Shown: positions 47,601 through 59,639, numbered from the stretch's first letter. The stretch: DNA of 64,000 nucleotides from Trichuris trichiura (GCA_037903355.1 JBAJFE010000026.1:5394001-5458000), one strand, 5' to 3'. Notes: generated by a model from the sequence alone, not told the origin. Numbers and translations are program-made.

Positions 47601-48400
47601 GCATACTCCATCTGGTATAAACATTATGCTTAGTGAATGTAAGTAGTCCTGGTAATGTCCCATGATAACCGGGTCAAAGTAATTCAAACCACCTTAGTTC
47701 GACGATGGCGGGCAACGATCGATGGCGGACGAAAGAGTTCGCTGCGTTACCAGCAGCAAAATGCCAGTCACCCCTACAGGGTTGTCCAAAATGGAACCTG
47801 AGAAGATCGTTTGTTCTCAAATGGGCCGCGGAGGATCGGTTAGCGTTTTAGCCAGGACAGAGCGGTGCCTTGCAATTCCAATTTATTAAATGAACAAGCA
47901 TATCCCAACAGCTTGATTTCACCGCTGTCTTGGACGAGCAGGTAAAGTGACCCAAATTAATCAGCTATTGACCCAAGTTAACCAAGTTCAACTAACAGCA
48001 ACAGTAGACACATAACAGCTGCGAAGGTTTCCACACATATCTGAGTGGATAGACAGATTGAGAGAGCACATTGGATATCGACATATTGCTGAGCAGTTAC
48101 ATATTGCATCGATTCGGCATTAAGGGCAGGACGTCACCGAAAACTGGATGACGCGACGTAAAGCAATGGGTGAAATTGCGTGCCCACTAGGTAGGTGCAC
48201 GGGAGAAGAGAAATTCTCCTTCTCTATTGATCATGACGAGGAGGAGGAGGGAAACGGGACGTTATTTAAACGCACACATGGCACAGGAAAGGCGGTTGAA
48301 GTAACAAACGATAGGGACACTGCAGCACGACGCACTGGTACATGTGTCTTAGGGAAAAGGGTGCCCACTGTCCAGGCACTCGGGCGAAATCTGAAACTAA
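44640..48400. other. no supported gene
   Basis: About 3.8 kb. A broken TA-rich tract lies at 45609-45641. Frames at 45675-46031 (+), 46773-47114 (+) and 47013-47342 (-) overlap on opposite strands and none has a recognised domain or splice pattern. Confidence 0.25.
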
Positions 48401-48470
48401 AATTGCAAAGGCGAAATGCCTCCATCTTGCAGTGAACGTACTGTATCACAAGTGACGTGTTTCACCAAGG

Positions 48471-49160
48471 CTACGGCCGCCTTTTGTCGACTGTAGAACT
48501 GCAACTGTCATTAGGTCGAACAACGACAAGTCTCGTTACAACTTTGGAGCCAACTGAGGTATAACTTGTATACGCGCCTCCGCTGGGTTCGTTAGGGCTT
48601 TGCTTGGACACGGCGAAAAATTCTGAAAGAAAAGTTTTAGCGACACGAATGCAAGCATAGCCTCCTCTTCTCCTTCTGCCATCAAATGGATAACATTGAC
48701 AGGTAAGTGATTACTCACCGTTAAGCGACGTCTGGCGTGGTCGCTTGCGCCCAGGGTACGCAACATTGCTAACCGTAGGGGTGCTGCTGGTACCAAGGGC
48801 TGACTGGTCCGTTCGGGCTTTGGGCTCCTTTGCAGTTGGACCACGAGTACGATAGGGCAGCGGAACCTGGTTAGCAGGTACGGCAGTCCAAACAAATTCG
48901 CAGTTTGCTACAGGATTCGGTCTATCCGCTTCGAAGTCATATCCCCATTTATTTGAGGCTTTTCGAAGCTGAATGCGCATGTTATCCAAATGACGAGCCA
49001 ACCAAAGATCGGTTGATGACTTCAAGTCGTTCTGAGATTCGGTATCGTCAGCTCGGGGGAACAATCTGCGCCTGACGGGCAGCCTCCTTTCTTGGACAAG
49101 CAAATTGCGTCTCGACAACGTAACAATTTTTGCATTTTCTTGCAACGGTTGTAAGGCCAT
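48471..49160 (-). CDS. cki-1-like: Cip/Kip-family CDK inhibitor with C-terminal PIP box (p21/dacapo/CKI-1-like)
   Basis: Two exons, 48719-49160 and 48471-48622, encode 197 residues. The start ATG (49160) sits one base after an acceptor-like TTTCATTTCAG, suitable for trans-splicing or a 5' untranslated exon. The kinase-inhibitory domain is clear: cyclin-binding RRRLFPRAD (RxLF), a linker helix (LDNMRIQLRKASNKWGYDFE), the CDK-binding hairpin CEFVWTAV, and LPYR at the place of the 3-10 helix. A basic nuclear signal GRKRPR follows. The donor ACG/GTGAGT then joins exon 2 so that QTSLN continues as EFFAVSK, giving QTSLNEFF, a canonical PCNA-interacting box (QxxLxxFF) like QTSMTDFY of p21. Without splicing the frame ends ...QTSLNGE-stop. 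The protein should hold cyclin/CDK and PCNA in the nucleus and block G1/S. Confidence 0.88.
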
Positions 49161-49677
49161 TCTGAAATGAAAGGAAGTTTGTCTTGCAAGTGCATAAAAT
49201 TCGCTCGCCGAATTGGTAATCCGCAGTGTAAACAACGCACAAGCGAACGAACGAGCGAATCAATATCGCGCGCAAATGTGACGATGCAACAAACATCACG
49301 CAGCGACGGCGGCGAGACAGCGTTGGCAACGCGCCAGGACGCTACCCATCCGTGAGAAGCGCAGCGAACGCTGAGGCAAAATCGAACACCGAACAAACCG
49401 TTACTTGACGACGAGGTCGTCAGGTCGATGAGAGGAACGCTGATTGGCCAATAAGGATATTTCGCGTCATTGGCTGGCTATATGCCCAGCTGCCAATAAT
49501 GCATGCCGAGATAGTTCGAATAGAAAAGAGGAAGTAATTGAAGTAAGTGCGGCGCAAACTTCTCAGCGACCGCAGACTTTTCCGTTCCTTCCGTCGACGA
49601 ACTTTGCCGATCTTAGATCAGATAAACATTATTTGCACAGTCAGCGAATTAACAATAAATTTGCATAGCGTCTAAAC

Positions 49678-49777
49678 CAGTGCTTCTCAACGTGGGCCCA
49701 GGGCCCCCCCGGGGGGCCCTGGTGGGCCCTGACAAGGCCTAGGGGAGCCCTGGGGCAAAAAAAGTTGAGAAACTATG
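49678..49777. mobile_element. 100-bp hAT MITE with 8-bp target duplication
   Basis: Perfect 8-bp duplication GTCTAAAC at 49670-49677 and 49778-49785. The ends are inverted repeats: CAGTGCTTCTCAAC and, from the other side, CATAGTTTCTCAAC. TTCTCAAC is typical of hAT ends. The interior is an extreme GC palindrome (GGGCCCAGGGCCCC / GGGGGCCCTGGTGGGCCC) that must form a strong hairpin. It lies about 500 bp upstream of the CDK inhibitor start. Confidence 0.85.
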
Positions 49778-49785
49778 GTCTAAAC

Positions 49786-50530
49786 CGTTGGCAAATTGCC
49801 AACGCATCTTGCCAGCAAGCAGGACGCCAGCGGAAAGCAAATAATGAGCACGCTGCGACGTGTTCTGACGCGTTGCAAACTTTTAGCGTCGTCCGCGTCT
49901 CAACGCTCCAATAACGACGAATCATTGTCGTTCAGTTAGGTGGCCTTCAAGTCCACGTCGTTGGCAAGTGATGGAATGTTTGGCAGCCTGCAGATGGCTA
50001 CCACCATTTTGTACGTGACCGTTTGGACGGTTGAAAATCTGGTGTCAAAAAGAGCGCTATTCGCAGGCAAAGTGACTACAGAGCATGTCTTCACTCAGGC
50101 CAGGTGTTGATGGCACCCTGGCTGACAGGTGCAAAGCGTGAGCATGTGTAGGTCAGCTATCCACACACTCGACGCCGGCTACAGACGCTTGTTAACCCCC
50201 TGCCAATGACCCCCGGTCGTGAGAGTTGCATCTGGCGCCTAATCCAATTCCTTGACTTCGTCGAGCGACGAATATATAATTTATACGAACCAGACTGTCG
50301 AATGTCACCTCTGATCTCTATCGCCTCATTTGGTCGTTATGCATAGCAGAGGACCGCTTTCTTCGGCCGTTTCCTTCTCAACTGCAAGGCAGATGGAATT
50401 GCCCATAGCCCATTGCAGTTGCCCGCAACGAAAACGGAACCAGCTCACGATTAACGAACGAACAGTTTACTGATATCCACTAGTTTCTCTTTTCGAAAGA
50501 CAGGATGTCTTTTAACAGGCTTGAATAGTT
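49786..50530. other. no supported gene
   Basis: GC-richer sequence between the hAT MITE and the palindromic element, with no frame or RNA that I can support. Confidence 0.25.
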
Positions 50531-50536
50531 TCATAG

Positions 50537-50810
50537 TAGATCTTCAGATTCACGGGTTTGGCCTGTTGTATGTATCTGTAAGTAAACTTCAAAATGCCCT
50601 ACCAACGGACGGATGAGCAAATTGTAAGAGAAAATACAGAACAATTTGTATACCGTACATTTCGGAACTGCTCTTGTTCCGTCGTCAGCAGTGTTGGGGA
50701 GTGTGTAAGAGAAAATACAGAACAATTTGCTCATCCATGCGTTGGTAGGGCATTTTGAAGTTTACTTACAGATACATCCAACAGGCCAAACCCGTGAATC
50801 TGAAGATCTA
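50537..50810. repeat. 274-bp inverted-repeat element with hammerhead-like core
   Basis: Left arm from TAGATCTTCAGATTCACGGG (50537) through GTAAACTTCAAAATGCCCTA to GGATGAGCAAATT; the right arm is its inverted copy ending CCGTGAATCTGAAGATCTA (50810). The arms are about 80-90 bp and over 90% alike by eye. The middle is asymmetric and carries one minus-strand core (50660-50688): CTGACGA, GGAAC...GTTCC, GAAA, TGTA. CTG before the core pairs with CGG after it (G-C, U-G, C-G). The arm sequence CCAACGGACGGATGAGCA is shared with the 3' end of the PLE at 31.45 kb. Confidence 0.8.
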
Positions 50811-52500
50811 ATATGAAAATAGTTTCTCTTTGCCTATAATCAGTTAAAAATTATAATGGAAGCACTGTTCTGTTAACTAAATTTAAATAACCTCCAGTTT
50901 TTCCGGTTCAAAGCAGTTGCGCTTTTCTGCTGGAAGGGCGTTCTGCAAATGACCTCCATTGTTCTCCCGTGAGAATGTCGCACTGCGGCAACAGTGCCTA
51001 GAGTTAACAGCGCAAAGCACTGTTCAAGGTTGGTGACGTGGGAACAGCGCTTCTTGAGGTGCTAAACAAAAGGGCGGTCCATACAAAGTGACAAAACGCC
51101 TCAGGCATCGTCGCGAAGCATATGAGATCGACAAATGCTTCTTCGTTGCTTGTTCCCCATGGAAATTTTCTCCGCAGACAATCAGTGACACGTTGAACAT
51201 TTCAAGAAAAGCTTTCCTTGAAAAAACGCCACACGCCGTCGCCATCGTTCTGCAATGAAAAGTTGTATCGCTAAGTCGACAACTTTCTTATATTAATAAC
51301 AATGGAAATCTTCTCGACAGAAAAACTGCGCGTTTAAAAACTTACGAAAAGCAAAAATGATATCCATTTGAAGAAAAGGTGCGCCTGGTCCACCTTGACT
51401 GGCTAAATTACGTTGCTGCAGAGGTTCAGCCGTTTTGCAGATTAGCAAAACGCCAAAATGCGCAATGTGCGACTCCTCCCAGACGTGCTGAAGTGATTCA
51501 CTTTATTGAATCGTTTTACGATTTTGCGATTTCATTTGCATACAGTTAAGCATGCATACATTTACAATTCAACTAGGCGCTGTGAAAAACCTGTGCTTTC
51601 GTCGCGCAAGTTTACGCGAATTCAAATTAAAAACTCCTTGCAAGACAAAGATATGCGCATAGTGGCGTCTGCCCTATAAACTTACTGCCTGAGCGTGTAA
51701 GCCCGCGAATCATCAATGATGAGATTTTTCTCCCATCAGATTTAATTTGTCATATTTTGGACCAGTGCATCTGTGATCCCATAAAAGTAAACCGTAACCA
51801 GCGGATTCCTCCAGGATTTGCGTTTACTTGGTTGTGGCAACGCTGAGCAGCGCTAGCGAGATATCAAGCAGTTTCAAAAACAACGTAAAATTTCACCGAC
51901 CCGAGAGAAGAAACCCCCATTTTCTACTTCGATTCAGAATATAAACGAAAGCTTAAATTACTTCATCACACCAATTTTTTGTTGCTGAAGACTGGTAGAG
52001 AAGAAACCCAAAAGCTATGCCAGACTTTCCAATTTTCTCAACGTGTCTCCTTCCGCGAACAAATACCGTCATATGAAAACTTGTGAACCCATTACAAAAA
52101 ACTATGCGTTTAAAACTCTGTTCAGCGAGCATACAAACCAAGTGACTGAGAGACTTTTTGAAGCGGAACTTGGACAGTGAAAATGCAAAAGTATCTTTTC
52201 AAGGGAGCAAGAGCATGTTCATGCTGCCTCAAATAAGGAAAGTCATACTGTGGGTGTAATTTTATACATTTCGCAGGAAAAAGGCCTTGGAGTCAGAAGA
52301 TGTTTAAAATGAGCGCTACAGGTGTGTCGAGCTGTCGACGTTGTTCCTGGCGAACGAATGCAGTTTCATGCTGACTTCATGAGCTCTTGCGCGGGGTCTT
52401 TTTGAATACGTTTTTCATTGCCATCTTGCTCGTGTAGGACAGTTCAGGAGAAAAAGCAGAATTTAGCATCAACGTATTTCACGCTCAATGAATCAAGCTG
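50811..52500. other. no supported gene
   Basis: AT-rich to mixed sequence; short frames on both strands only. Confidence 0.25.
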
Positions 52501-52740
52501 CTCATAGCGGACATTTACCCTAAAAGTGAGCATGGCCAATTGCTGGCTGACCCGATCTGGTCCGTATGGAACGTCGATAAATCGACAACCGTTCCATTGT
52601 TGCTGCCGCTAATTTGGATCTATTTACCATTGTTGGACTGCCTGCGAATGGAAATGCCTCGTAATTCATCCTGTTCACAAAGTGCACGAGGCAAACAGGC
52701 GAAAGCAGCTGGCCCTTCATCCGTGCTTTTTGCTACCGAT

Positions 52741-53244
52741 CATTGAACCTCGTTCATGGGACAGTCACGCGTTCTGTGACCTTCTGCGTGCACTTTAAAC
52801 AGTCCGTTTTGGCACGCGATTGAAACTCTCAGGGCAGTATCTCCGTGAACTCGTCCGCAAAGAAATTGCCTGCGATTATGAATAGTGTTAATTGTTATTC
52901 CCTCAGTGCCACAACGGCATGCAGAAAGGACATTCATAGTTTAACTGCCGTTATCGTAGTGCCTAGGAAAGAACTCGTCATTTTTTCATCAATGAATATT
53001 ATCGGCGAAAGACCTTGCTTAATTAATGCGTGCAAAGAACTACTGAAGAATGATGGATGACCTTGGTAAGTAAAAGGCAGATGCAATATTGTCGGAAAAA
53101 GTTGCTCAGTCTGCTTCCCAGGCCGATGGAATGACGAAGGGGAAGAATAAGAAACTCAGTTGTTGCGCATTCCCGCGATCTGTCACCTGCCCGTTGACAG
53201 TAGCAATGAAAACAGTTATTTTCGACCGTCCAATGCTTGTCCAA
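52741..53244 (-). pseudogene. possible retroelement gag fragment with degraded zinc knuckles
   Basis: On the minus strand, FKVHAEGHRTRDCP resembles a CCHC knuckle (CxxCxxxxHxxxxC) that has lost its first two cysteines. Some 300 bp further upstream in the same sense, NNCFHCYC...GDRSREC looks like a second, altered one. Together they suggest a decayed LTR-type or other gag region. Overlapping plus-strand frames at 52540-53060 have no known match. No protease or RT was found next to it. Confidence 0.25.
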
Positions 53245-54014
53245 CCTCCCTAATTGGAGTCATAGAATGCTTTGAAAACATAGTCTTTGTTAAGGAGGGC
53301 ACGACTTTTTTATAGGTTCATCGAATAAGAAAAAAAAATTTACAAGAAACCTTCCCTTCCGTGACTATTTTAAGCATAAAGTGAAGCACGATTTTGCTGT
53401 TAAACGATATCCAGTGGAAGGTATGCAAGCTTGTGTGATTATTACAGCAGTAATCCAGTGCTTGCTTTAGATGAAACGACCAAACAGTTCCTGCCAGAGA
53501 AAGTCTGGCCAGCCTATAGCTCATCTAACCCTTGCATTGGTTCCCGGTATTTCAAAACATCTTTTAACAGCCGTAAACGTTCCAAGCGAAGGAGCCTGCA
53601 GGAAGGTGCTCACAAAAGGGTTACTTAACAACATCCAGCCAAGCACAGCATGTCTACCAGGTTTTTGCGTACACTCATCTTCTAGAAAAGTTTATTTTCA
53701 TCAAATTGGTGCCATTTTTCGAAGCCAAAACGAAAAGGCTCACGTTGTTTAAAGCATAAACATAATAAAATGAAAGCACGATTAAATAGCAAGGTTTTAG
53801 GCATACGCGGACAAAGAAACGCAGGTGGTTATGGTTGCTGCTATACTTCATTTACAGGGATACTTAAAAATTCATAGCTTTCGCTCCAGCCCCGAGTGTC
53901 TGCCACGCTTTGACCGAATCGTACAACGTGAAGTCTCTGATGTTCGAGCGAAAAGTTTCATGGCATTTGATTGAGCCATTGAAGTAAGAAAGCCTGCCTT
54001 ATCTCGAACGTTGG

Positions 54015-54480
54015 AAAACATGGCAGGAGTGGGTTACAAGCAAAGAGCTGCTATTGCGCTTATGATGCAAAGGAAATTCACACAGAGCTACAGAATGTTT
54101 GCTAGGAGGAAGCTTTAAAGCATTGCTAAACAAACTTTTGAGCCGCAGAATTTCTATAGGGGAGAAAATCCATCAACAATGCGGAAGGGGCTAGTCGACC
54201 AGTTGAAGCGGCTTCAGAAGAAAACATTCAGGCTATCGAAAAGGTGACCTCAGAAAATAGAAGAATTTCAATCAGGGATATGCTAAATGTTAGGCTCTAA
54301 CAGATTACAGTTGATAGGATAATTCTGAACGGCCGTTTGCGAATGCCAAAGGTTAGTGTACGATAGGTCCCTGAAACTGCTTCACTGTTTGAGAACGAAC
54401 TTCGGGTCGACAATTCGAAAGAAATAGCAAATTTCTTCCAGGAAGATAATGAAATTTTCGTCACCTCACCATGACTGAGG
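54015..54480 (+). pseudogene. second mariner transposase fossil (N-terminal half)
   Basis: Plus-strand segments match the N-terminal helix-turn-helix half of mariner transposases: GYKQRAAIALMMQRKFTQSY, then SEENIQAIEKVTSENRRISI and RDMLNV (family ENI..v..li...RRISIRELA..L), RLRMPKVSVR (family LGMRKVSARWVP), and ANFFQEDNEIFVT near the position of ...IVTGDE, where the first catalytic Asp is lost. It is broken by stops at several points and truncated 3'. It is a different lineage from the 36-kb mariner. Confidence 0.5.
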
Positions 54481-54647
54481 ATAAACTGTACATTCTCCAC
54501 CATAATCAGAATCCAAAGAACAAAGCAGAATATGGGAATACAAAATCTCCATAACCAGTCAGCTGTCAGGTCACGTATGTAGCCTTGGCTTGGAAAAAAT
54601 TAGCCACAATTTTCTGCAGTGCAAATGATATCTTATATATCAACTAG

Positions 54648-54708
54648 GGTCAAAATCCCGACAATCGAAATCCGGAAAGGTCAATATCCCGATCAGGTCG
54701 AAAATGCG
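54648..54708 (+). repeat. short GGTC-AAATCCCGA repeat cluster
   Basis: Three to four imperfect units: GGGTCAAAATCCCGA, CAATCGAAATCCGGA, AAGGTCAATATCCCGA, TCAGGTCGAAAATG. The same consensus builds the larger array at 59.64-60.11 kb. Confidence 0.55.
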
Positions 54709-54719
54709 CTGTGAAGAGT

Positions 54720-55745
54720 GGCCTTGTGGCAGTTCTGTCTGGATCAGGAATGTGTTTGATTTGAGGCGTTATTACACTGGTCATATTCGAAGTTAGTGAG
54801 CTGAAAAAACAAGATTACTATGATAACACCACTACTCAAATACATTCCTTATCTAAAGGACGCCGATGCCTAACTGCCACAAGGTCACACTTTGCATTGC
54901 ATGTTCGATCTGTTCAGGATTTCGACCTTTCGAGATTTTGCACGCCACTACCCTGTTAATTATAATCGCATTGATCTTCGTTGCTAAGCCAGCGCGTCAG
55001 GAATCTGGGGCACTACGCGATCGTTTACTTTTCGCTGCGTGGGAACGATTCAGCCGAACATGTGCTTCATGTCCGCCGAAAGTTTTAGTCTGCTTCGTTC
55101 AATGAGTCGTTGTCACCGCGTGTCTTGGAAAAAGGCTAATTTTCTGCCCATGTTCAGCTTAGACGATCGCGGTCATAGCCAAACAAACGTTGTTTAGTGC
55201 TACTTTTGGTCATGCGTCGTAACAGTTTGGAATAATAGAAAGAATATATTTTTTCAGAGAGTTATGAAGGAATAAAGTATGGAAGTTAGCATTATTTAAA
55301 CAGATCTCCTTGAGAAGACGAACTGCTGCAGGCTGCACCCATAATAACAACCCTTAACTTGACCACTTGTTCATTATGCTATTTATTCAGTTTGTTCCAT
55401 TTCATTCTGTTACAGATTTAACTTTTCACTTTACTTTTCCTGATTTGTTACCATTCTACCATTTTTCGACAAAATGCACGAAGAGGAACCTTTGCGGTCA
55501 GCATTTTTTGATGAAGAGTGCTGACCTCGTCAACACACTGCCGTCTGTTTCCGCAACGTTATTTAGACTGCCATTGATTTGGAATAGGTTTTCTGACATC
55601 GAAGTTTTACCAAAGAAAGTAACTGTTAAAAGATATAAAAATGCAAATTACTGACTTATGAAAGCGAACGGAGGATTAAAGTGCAACTTAAGTGATTCAG
55701 AAGGAAAAAAGCAATGAAGAAAAATTTGGTGCAGGAGGACAGATG
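54720..55745. other. no supported gene
   Basis: A frame at 54866-55105 has one hydrophobic helix (TLLIIIALIFVA), and one at 55367-55654 is Phe/Leu-rich, but neither has splice context or recognised relatives. Confidence 0.25.
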
Positions 55746-55749
55746 GCAA

Positions 55750-55750
<1 letters not shown>

Positions 55751-55780
<30 letters not shown>
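55751..55780. repeat. (TA)15 microsatellite
   Basis: Thirty bases of perfect TA repeat. Confidence 0.95.
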
Positions 55781-55787
<7 letters not shown>

Positions 55788-55789
55788 AA

Positions 55790-57860
55790 GAGTAAACGAA
55801 AATAACGAAACCTTATCCAGAGTGGTACAGAAGGGGAAAAACATTAAGTAAACAAATGACCAGTTCTTTTAGCAAAGGGAAAATGAAGATAAGAAGAAAG
55901 GAAAGAATTAATGAAGATAAGAAAAATTAATATTACATTTTTCTTTCACCGGATGAAAAGATGCTCATTTATTTACTTACTGCTTTTCTTCCCTTTGTTT
56001 CGCTCTCTTTCGACAAAGTTTCGTTATTTTCAACTTAAAGAACGTTTCACTGCCGCAGCTGTACCAGCTGGTTAAGTTGAAGGAACCTGTTATTTCCCCA
56101 TACCATGGTTCCCTCTCATTTATCCTTCGGTTAAGCAACAGCCAGGGTGCATGTCATTTTGTTGTAGAACTGTTCCGGAAAAGTAACTGCGTCAAAATGA
56201 CATATGCCTGGCTATTGCTTGACTGAAAATTAAAAGGATAACCTCGATAGGCCAACGGACACTGGAATGCAAAAACGAGAAATAGATTTTCTTTTACCGA
56301 AAGATAAACGAGTAGGACTAAGTGGCAGGTGGCCAAAGGATTTTGGAAAGCGGAAACACAAGGTTGTTATTGTTTAAACGCTGGGCAGACCAGAATGGCG
56401 GCAGCGCTGGCGAAGCGTTTCATGTTCGCGGTTTACGTAGCATATGAGAAACAGATAGGGGCGCTGAACAGATAATTCAGTACTTTTGCCGAAAAATACT
56501 ATCCACAGTGGTTGTATACAGTACATTTCTTCAAAACATATATACGTACGCCTTTACGAAGGTACTAAGTTTAGAAAGCTGGCATAAGGTAAACAGGCGT
56601 GAGCCGCACTCCACAATAAAGCATGGTTATAAATACTACAACAACAAATACTATAATTGAACTAAAATTTATAGTAGCTATCAGAGGAACAGTAGGGTAA
56701 TGTTTTGAAAATGGCATGCTTGAGAACGGGACTGCAAAAACTTCTTTTATATACGCAGCTCTTCTCGTTTACCAAATGCATACTGCGATTTGTTCAATGC
56801 CACTTTCAAATACTACGCACTATCTGGCATCATTTAGTATGAGCTCCTGCCTTAAAGTATTAAAGATGAACAACTACTAAAAGCTATGAAGAAGCAGTTA
56901 TTTTTAAGCCAATAACATTTGAAGAATGACCCTGCTGTATTATCATTTTGTCCTTGCCCTTTACTGTAATAAGTGGTTTTCGCCTGCTTTAACTAACGAA
57001 TAAGACTTGGAACTACCGAATACAACTGCAGTGATAGCTTTTCAGTTGCACGGCACCATTCTTGTAACGTAATAGCATAAATGCAAATTTCTCAGAGTAT
57101 GCAAATACACCCCTACATGTCTGTGTCAGAATTTAAATCTGCCTATTAAACTTAGAAAAATCATAATGATCACGACTATTTTAGCGTAATTTCATGTTGT
57201 TACAATTCATATCCACAGGCAACAGCAATTAAACGAATTTCTTCATGCCTTTTGCACGACAACTTGAAAACCTTTCAGTTTAAACAAGGCCCATTTTGAA
57301 CTTTCATGGCCACTACTAACAGGAAGTAAACTTACCTTTAACAGTTGCAGTGAGGCAGTCGACTGAGAGTAACAGAAAGTCCAATATTAGTTTCAATGGC
57401 TCTAGGAAATACTGCTTTATCTGTTCGAAAATATAGTGATCAGCTAAGTATAACTGGCCGCGTTATTAGTGCCAATTGAACTTCACTTTTCTGAGTATGC
57501 CAAACATTTGGACTACCGGAATCAATCTATTCAATGGCAGTAGTCATTTATAAACAAACCCACCGTTTACTTCGAAACAAATTTGGACAAACTGGGTAGC
57601 AGCGCTAGAACGCGCTGATTCATCAGCCTACTACAGAATGTTCTTGCATTTCATTCTACCAGCCAGTGCACATTCCAGAAAAGACTTAGGTGTGGTCTAT
57701 TATGGTAACTTCTTAACGTGGTCATATCCATGCTTCAGTGTTAAAGCTTTTTACACATGCAGGTCCAACTTAATCTCGGATATCTTTTTCAAAAAGGCAT
57801 AGCATAGTAATAGGCATTACTCATTTGACTTTCTTGTAAAAGTTGTCTGTGCTTCTGTCA
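55790..57860. other. intergenic, AT-rich, no gene
   Basis: Includes purine-rich GAAGATAAGAA runs near 55880-55930. No coding, RNA or mobile-element signal recognised. Confidence 0.3.
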
Positions 57861-57872
57861 TTTTTTGCGTTT

Positions 57873-58130
57873 GTATCTGTAATTAAACAAAACTATAACT
57901 CTACCAACGGATGGACGAGCGATTGTTAGGAAAAATACAGAATCAATGTGTACTCAGCGTATTACAGAGCTTTCGAAACGAGCTGGAGGAGCTCCTCTAT
58001 CTCACTGACGACGTAACTAGAGCGTTTCGGAAGCTCTGTAATACACTGAGTACACATTGGTCCTGTACTTTTCCTAATAATCGCACATCCATCCATTAGT
58101 AGGGGAACTGTTTCATTTAGTTACAGATAC
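57873..58130. repeat. 258-bp inverted-repeat element with hammerhead-like remnants
   Basis: Ends GTATCTGTAATTAAA and, inverted, GTATCTGTAACTAAAT. The inner arms share ACCAACGGATGGACGAGC / TAATGGATGGATGTGCGA and TGTGTACTCAGCGTATTACA / TGTGTACTCAGTGTATTACA. The centre holds CTGACGA, CGTAAC...GTTTCG, GAAGCTCTG on the plus strand (58005-58032), plus a partial minus-strand counterpart (GTTTCGAAAGCTCTG). It is the same family as 50.5 kb but older. Confidence 0.75.
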
Positions 58131-58134
58131 CAAC

Positions 58135-59530
58135 ACAGAAAAAACGCGAGAAACTATAGACGACTTTTGCAAAAATAAAGCGCAATCCCGTTACGAAGCA
58201 CCCCGCGTTATTCATTTGACAAGCAAACCATTAGGAAAAACGCCAACATTATGGGTCACATCAACTGAAACTTTTAAGGAACTTCCATTGTTTTATCCTT
58301 TAAATTTTATGCTGTCCCTCCCTGATTAGCGGTTGCACGGTTTAAGAAATTTTCCTAAAAATATTAAACGCGGTCTTCATCTTTCCGCTTCTCTCATGAA
58401 ATGATTGGCTAACTTAATGAAAGACTTTCAGCCCAAGCAAAGCTGCATCGGCATAGGGTGCACGCATTTTTCAGTTTCAGATTTATGGCACACTTCCATA
58501 GGCATTGCCAAACCACGTTGACAGTTATGTTTATCTACCCAAGAAGTTCTTCTTTTTAAAAGTTCAACAAAATATTAGTCATTGAACGTCAAGCAGAAGG
58601 AAATCAATTCATTTGATACATGCTGCCGCATGTGCCAGAAACTTTCTGGCTGGCTGTTGACACTGGAGCTGACATTCCTTAAGACAAGTTACAGATCAAT
58701 CAACGTTTCGTGTGATTAACCTTTTCAAAGAAAAGTTTATGAAAAGAAAGATAAGGTTTCGTGAATTTAATTAATGCGATCGTTTCTTCGTTTAAACGCT
58801 CCCTGTTGGACAAGGACGGAGAAACTGAGAATAGAAGCGTAGATCGCCCTGACATACTGGGCGAAGTTAGAAGGGGGTTAGTTTCTTTTGAACTAAAGCG
58901 TTCTACTAAAGTCAGTTCAAGAATAGGTTCTTTGTCATGAAACGATGGAGCGTCGCCATGTTCCCTTATAAAACCGTTTGACATCAGCTGCCGATATGAG
59001 TTCGAAATTATGCTGTTAACTTAAATGCTCTATCGACCAAAGCACTGGTAAGTTACAGCAGAAACCAAACTGTATAGGATTAAGTATTGCAAAGTACGGA
59101 ACTTTTAGAATGCGCTTTTGCACCGTTAGTGGGTGCTGTAAGCGAGATGACATCAAGTATGGTTCGTTACTTACTTCCACTGCTGCATACTGCTTTCTAA
59201 TAATGTTCTGATCCATTTGTTGGCAGAGCATTTGTCCTCTGATTTTAAACTTGCAGTAATTGAAATCAGTTTGCCTGGTAGAATAACGTCTATAAAACTA
59301 GTCTTTCGAAAGCTCGCTTTTTGCTAATGCGTACATGCACAGTGATAACTTGATGCTGCGATTAAGCAGCTATTTTAATTAAAAGAAAACCTTTTGATGA
59401 ATAAGTGATTAATGTTAATGCAAAATGACTTGCTATAACGCGAAAGATTTTGCTTCTGAATTGGCGTTATCTGAACTTTTCTCAAGGAGTTTACTAGCAT
59501 TGTAAACGTTAGATCTAGTACTGAACGACT
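58135..59530. other. no supported gene
   Basis: One minus-strand frame of 94 codons (58700-58984; MSNGFIREHGDAPSFHDKEP...) has protein-like composition but no recognised domain, start context or splice partners. Confidence 0.25.
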
Positions 59531-59639
59531 TTAGATTGGAAAGGCTTCAAAACTCCGTAACTGAAAACTCAGAGTCTAACTTTAGAAGTGGCGAAGAGTA
59601 TCTCTTGAAGGGAGGCTTTATGCACTTTCAAAGATACAT

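Noticed and set aside
48148..48449. 95-codon plus-strand and 72-codon minus-strand frames next to the CDK inhibitor
   Set aside because: Located in its 3' flank; low-complexity acidic/serine stretches mirror each other across strands.
48536..48895. 119-codon minus-strand frame overlapping the CDK inhibitor
   Set aside because: Wrong frame relative to the recognised inhibitor domain and crosses its intron.
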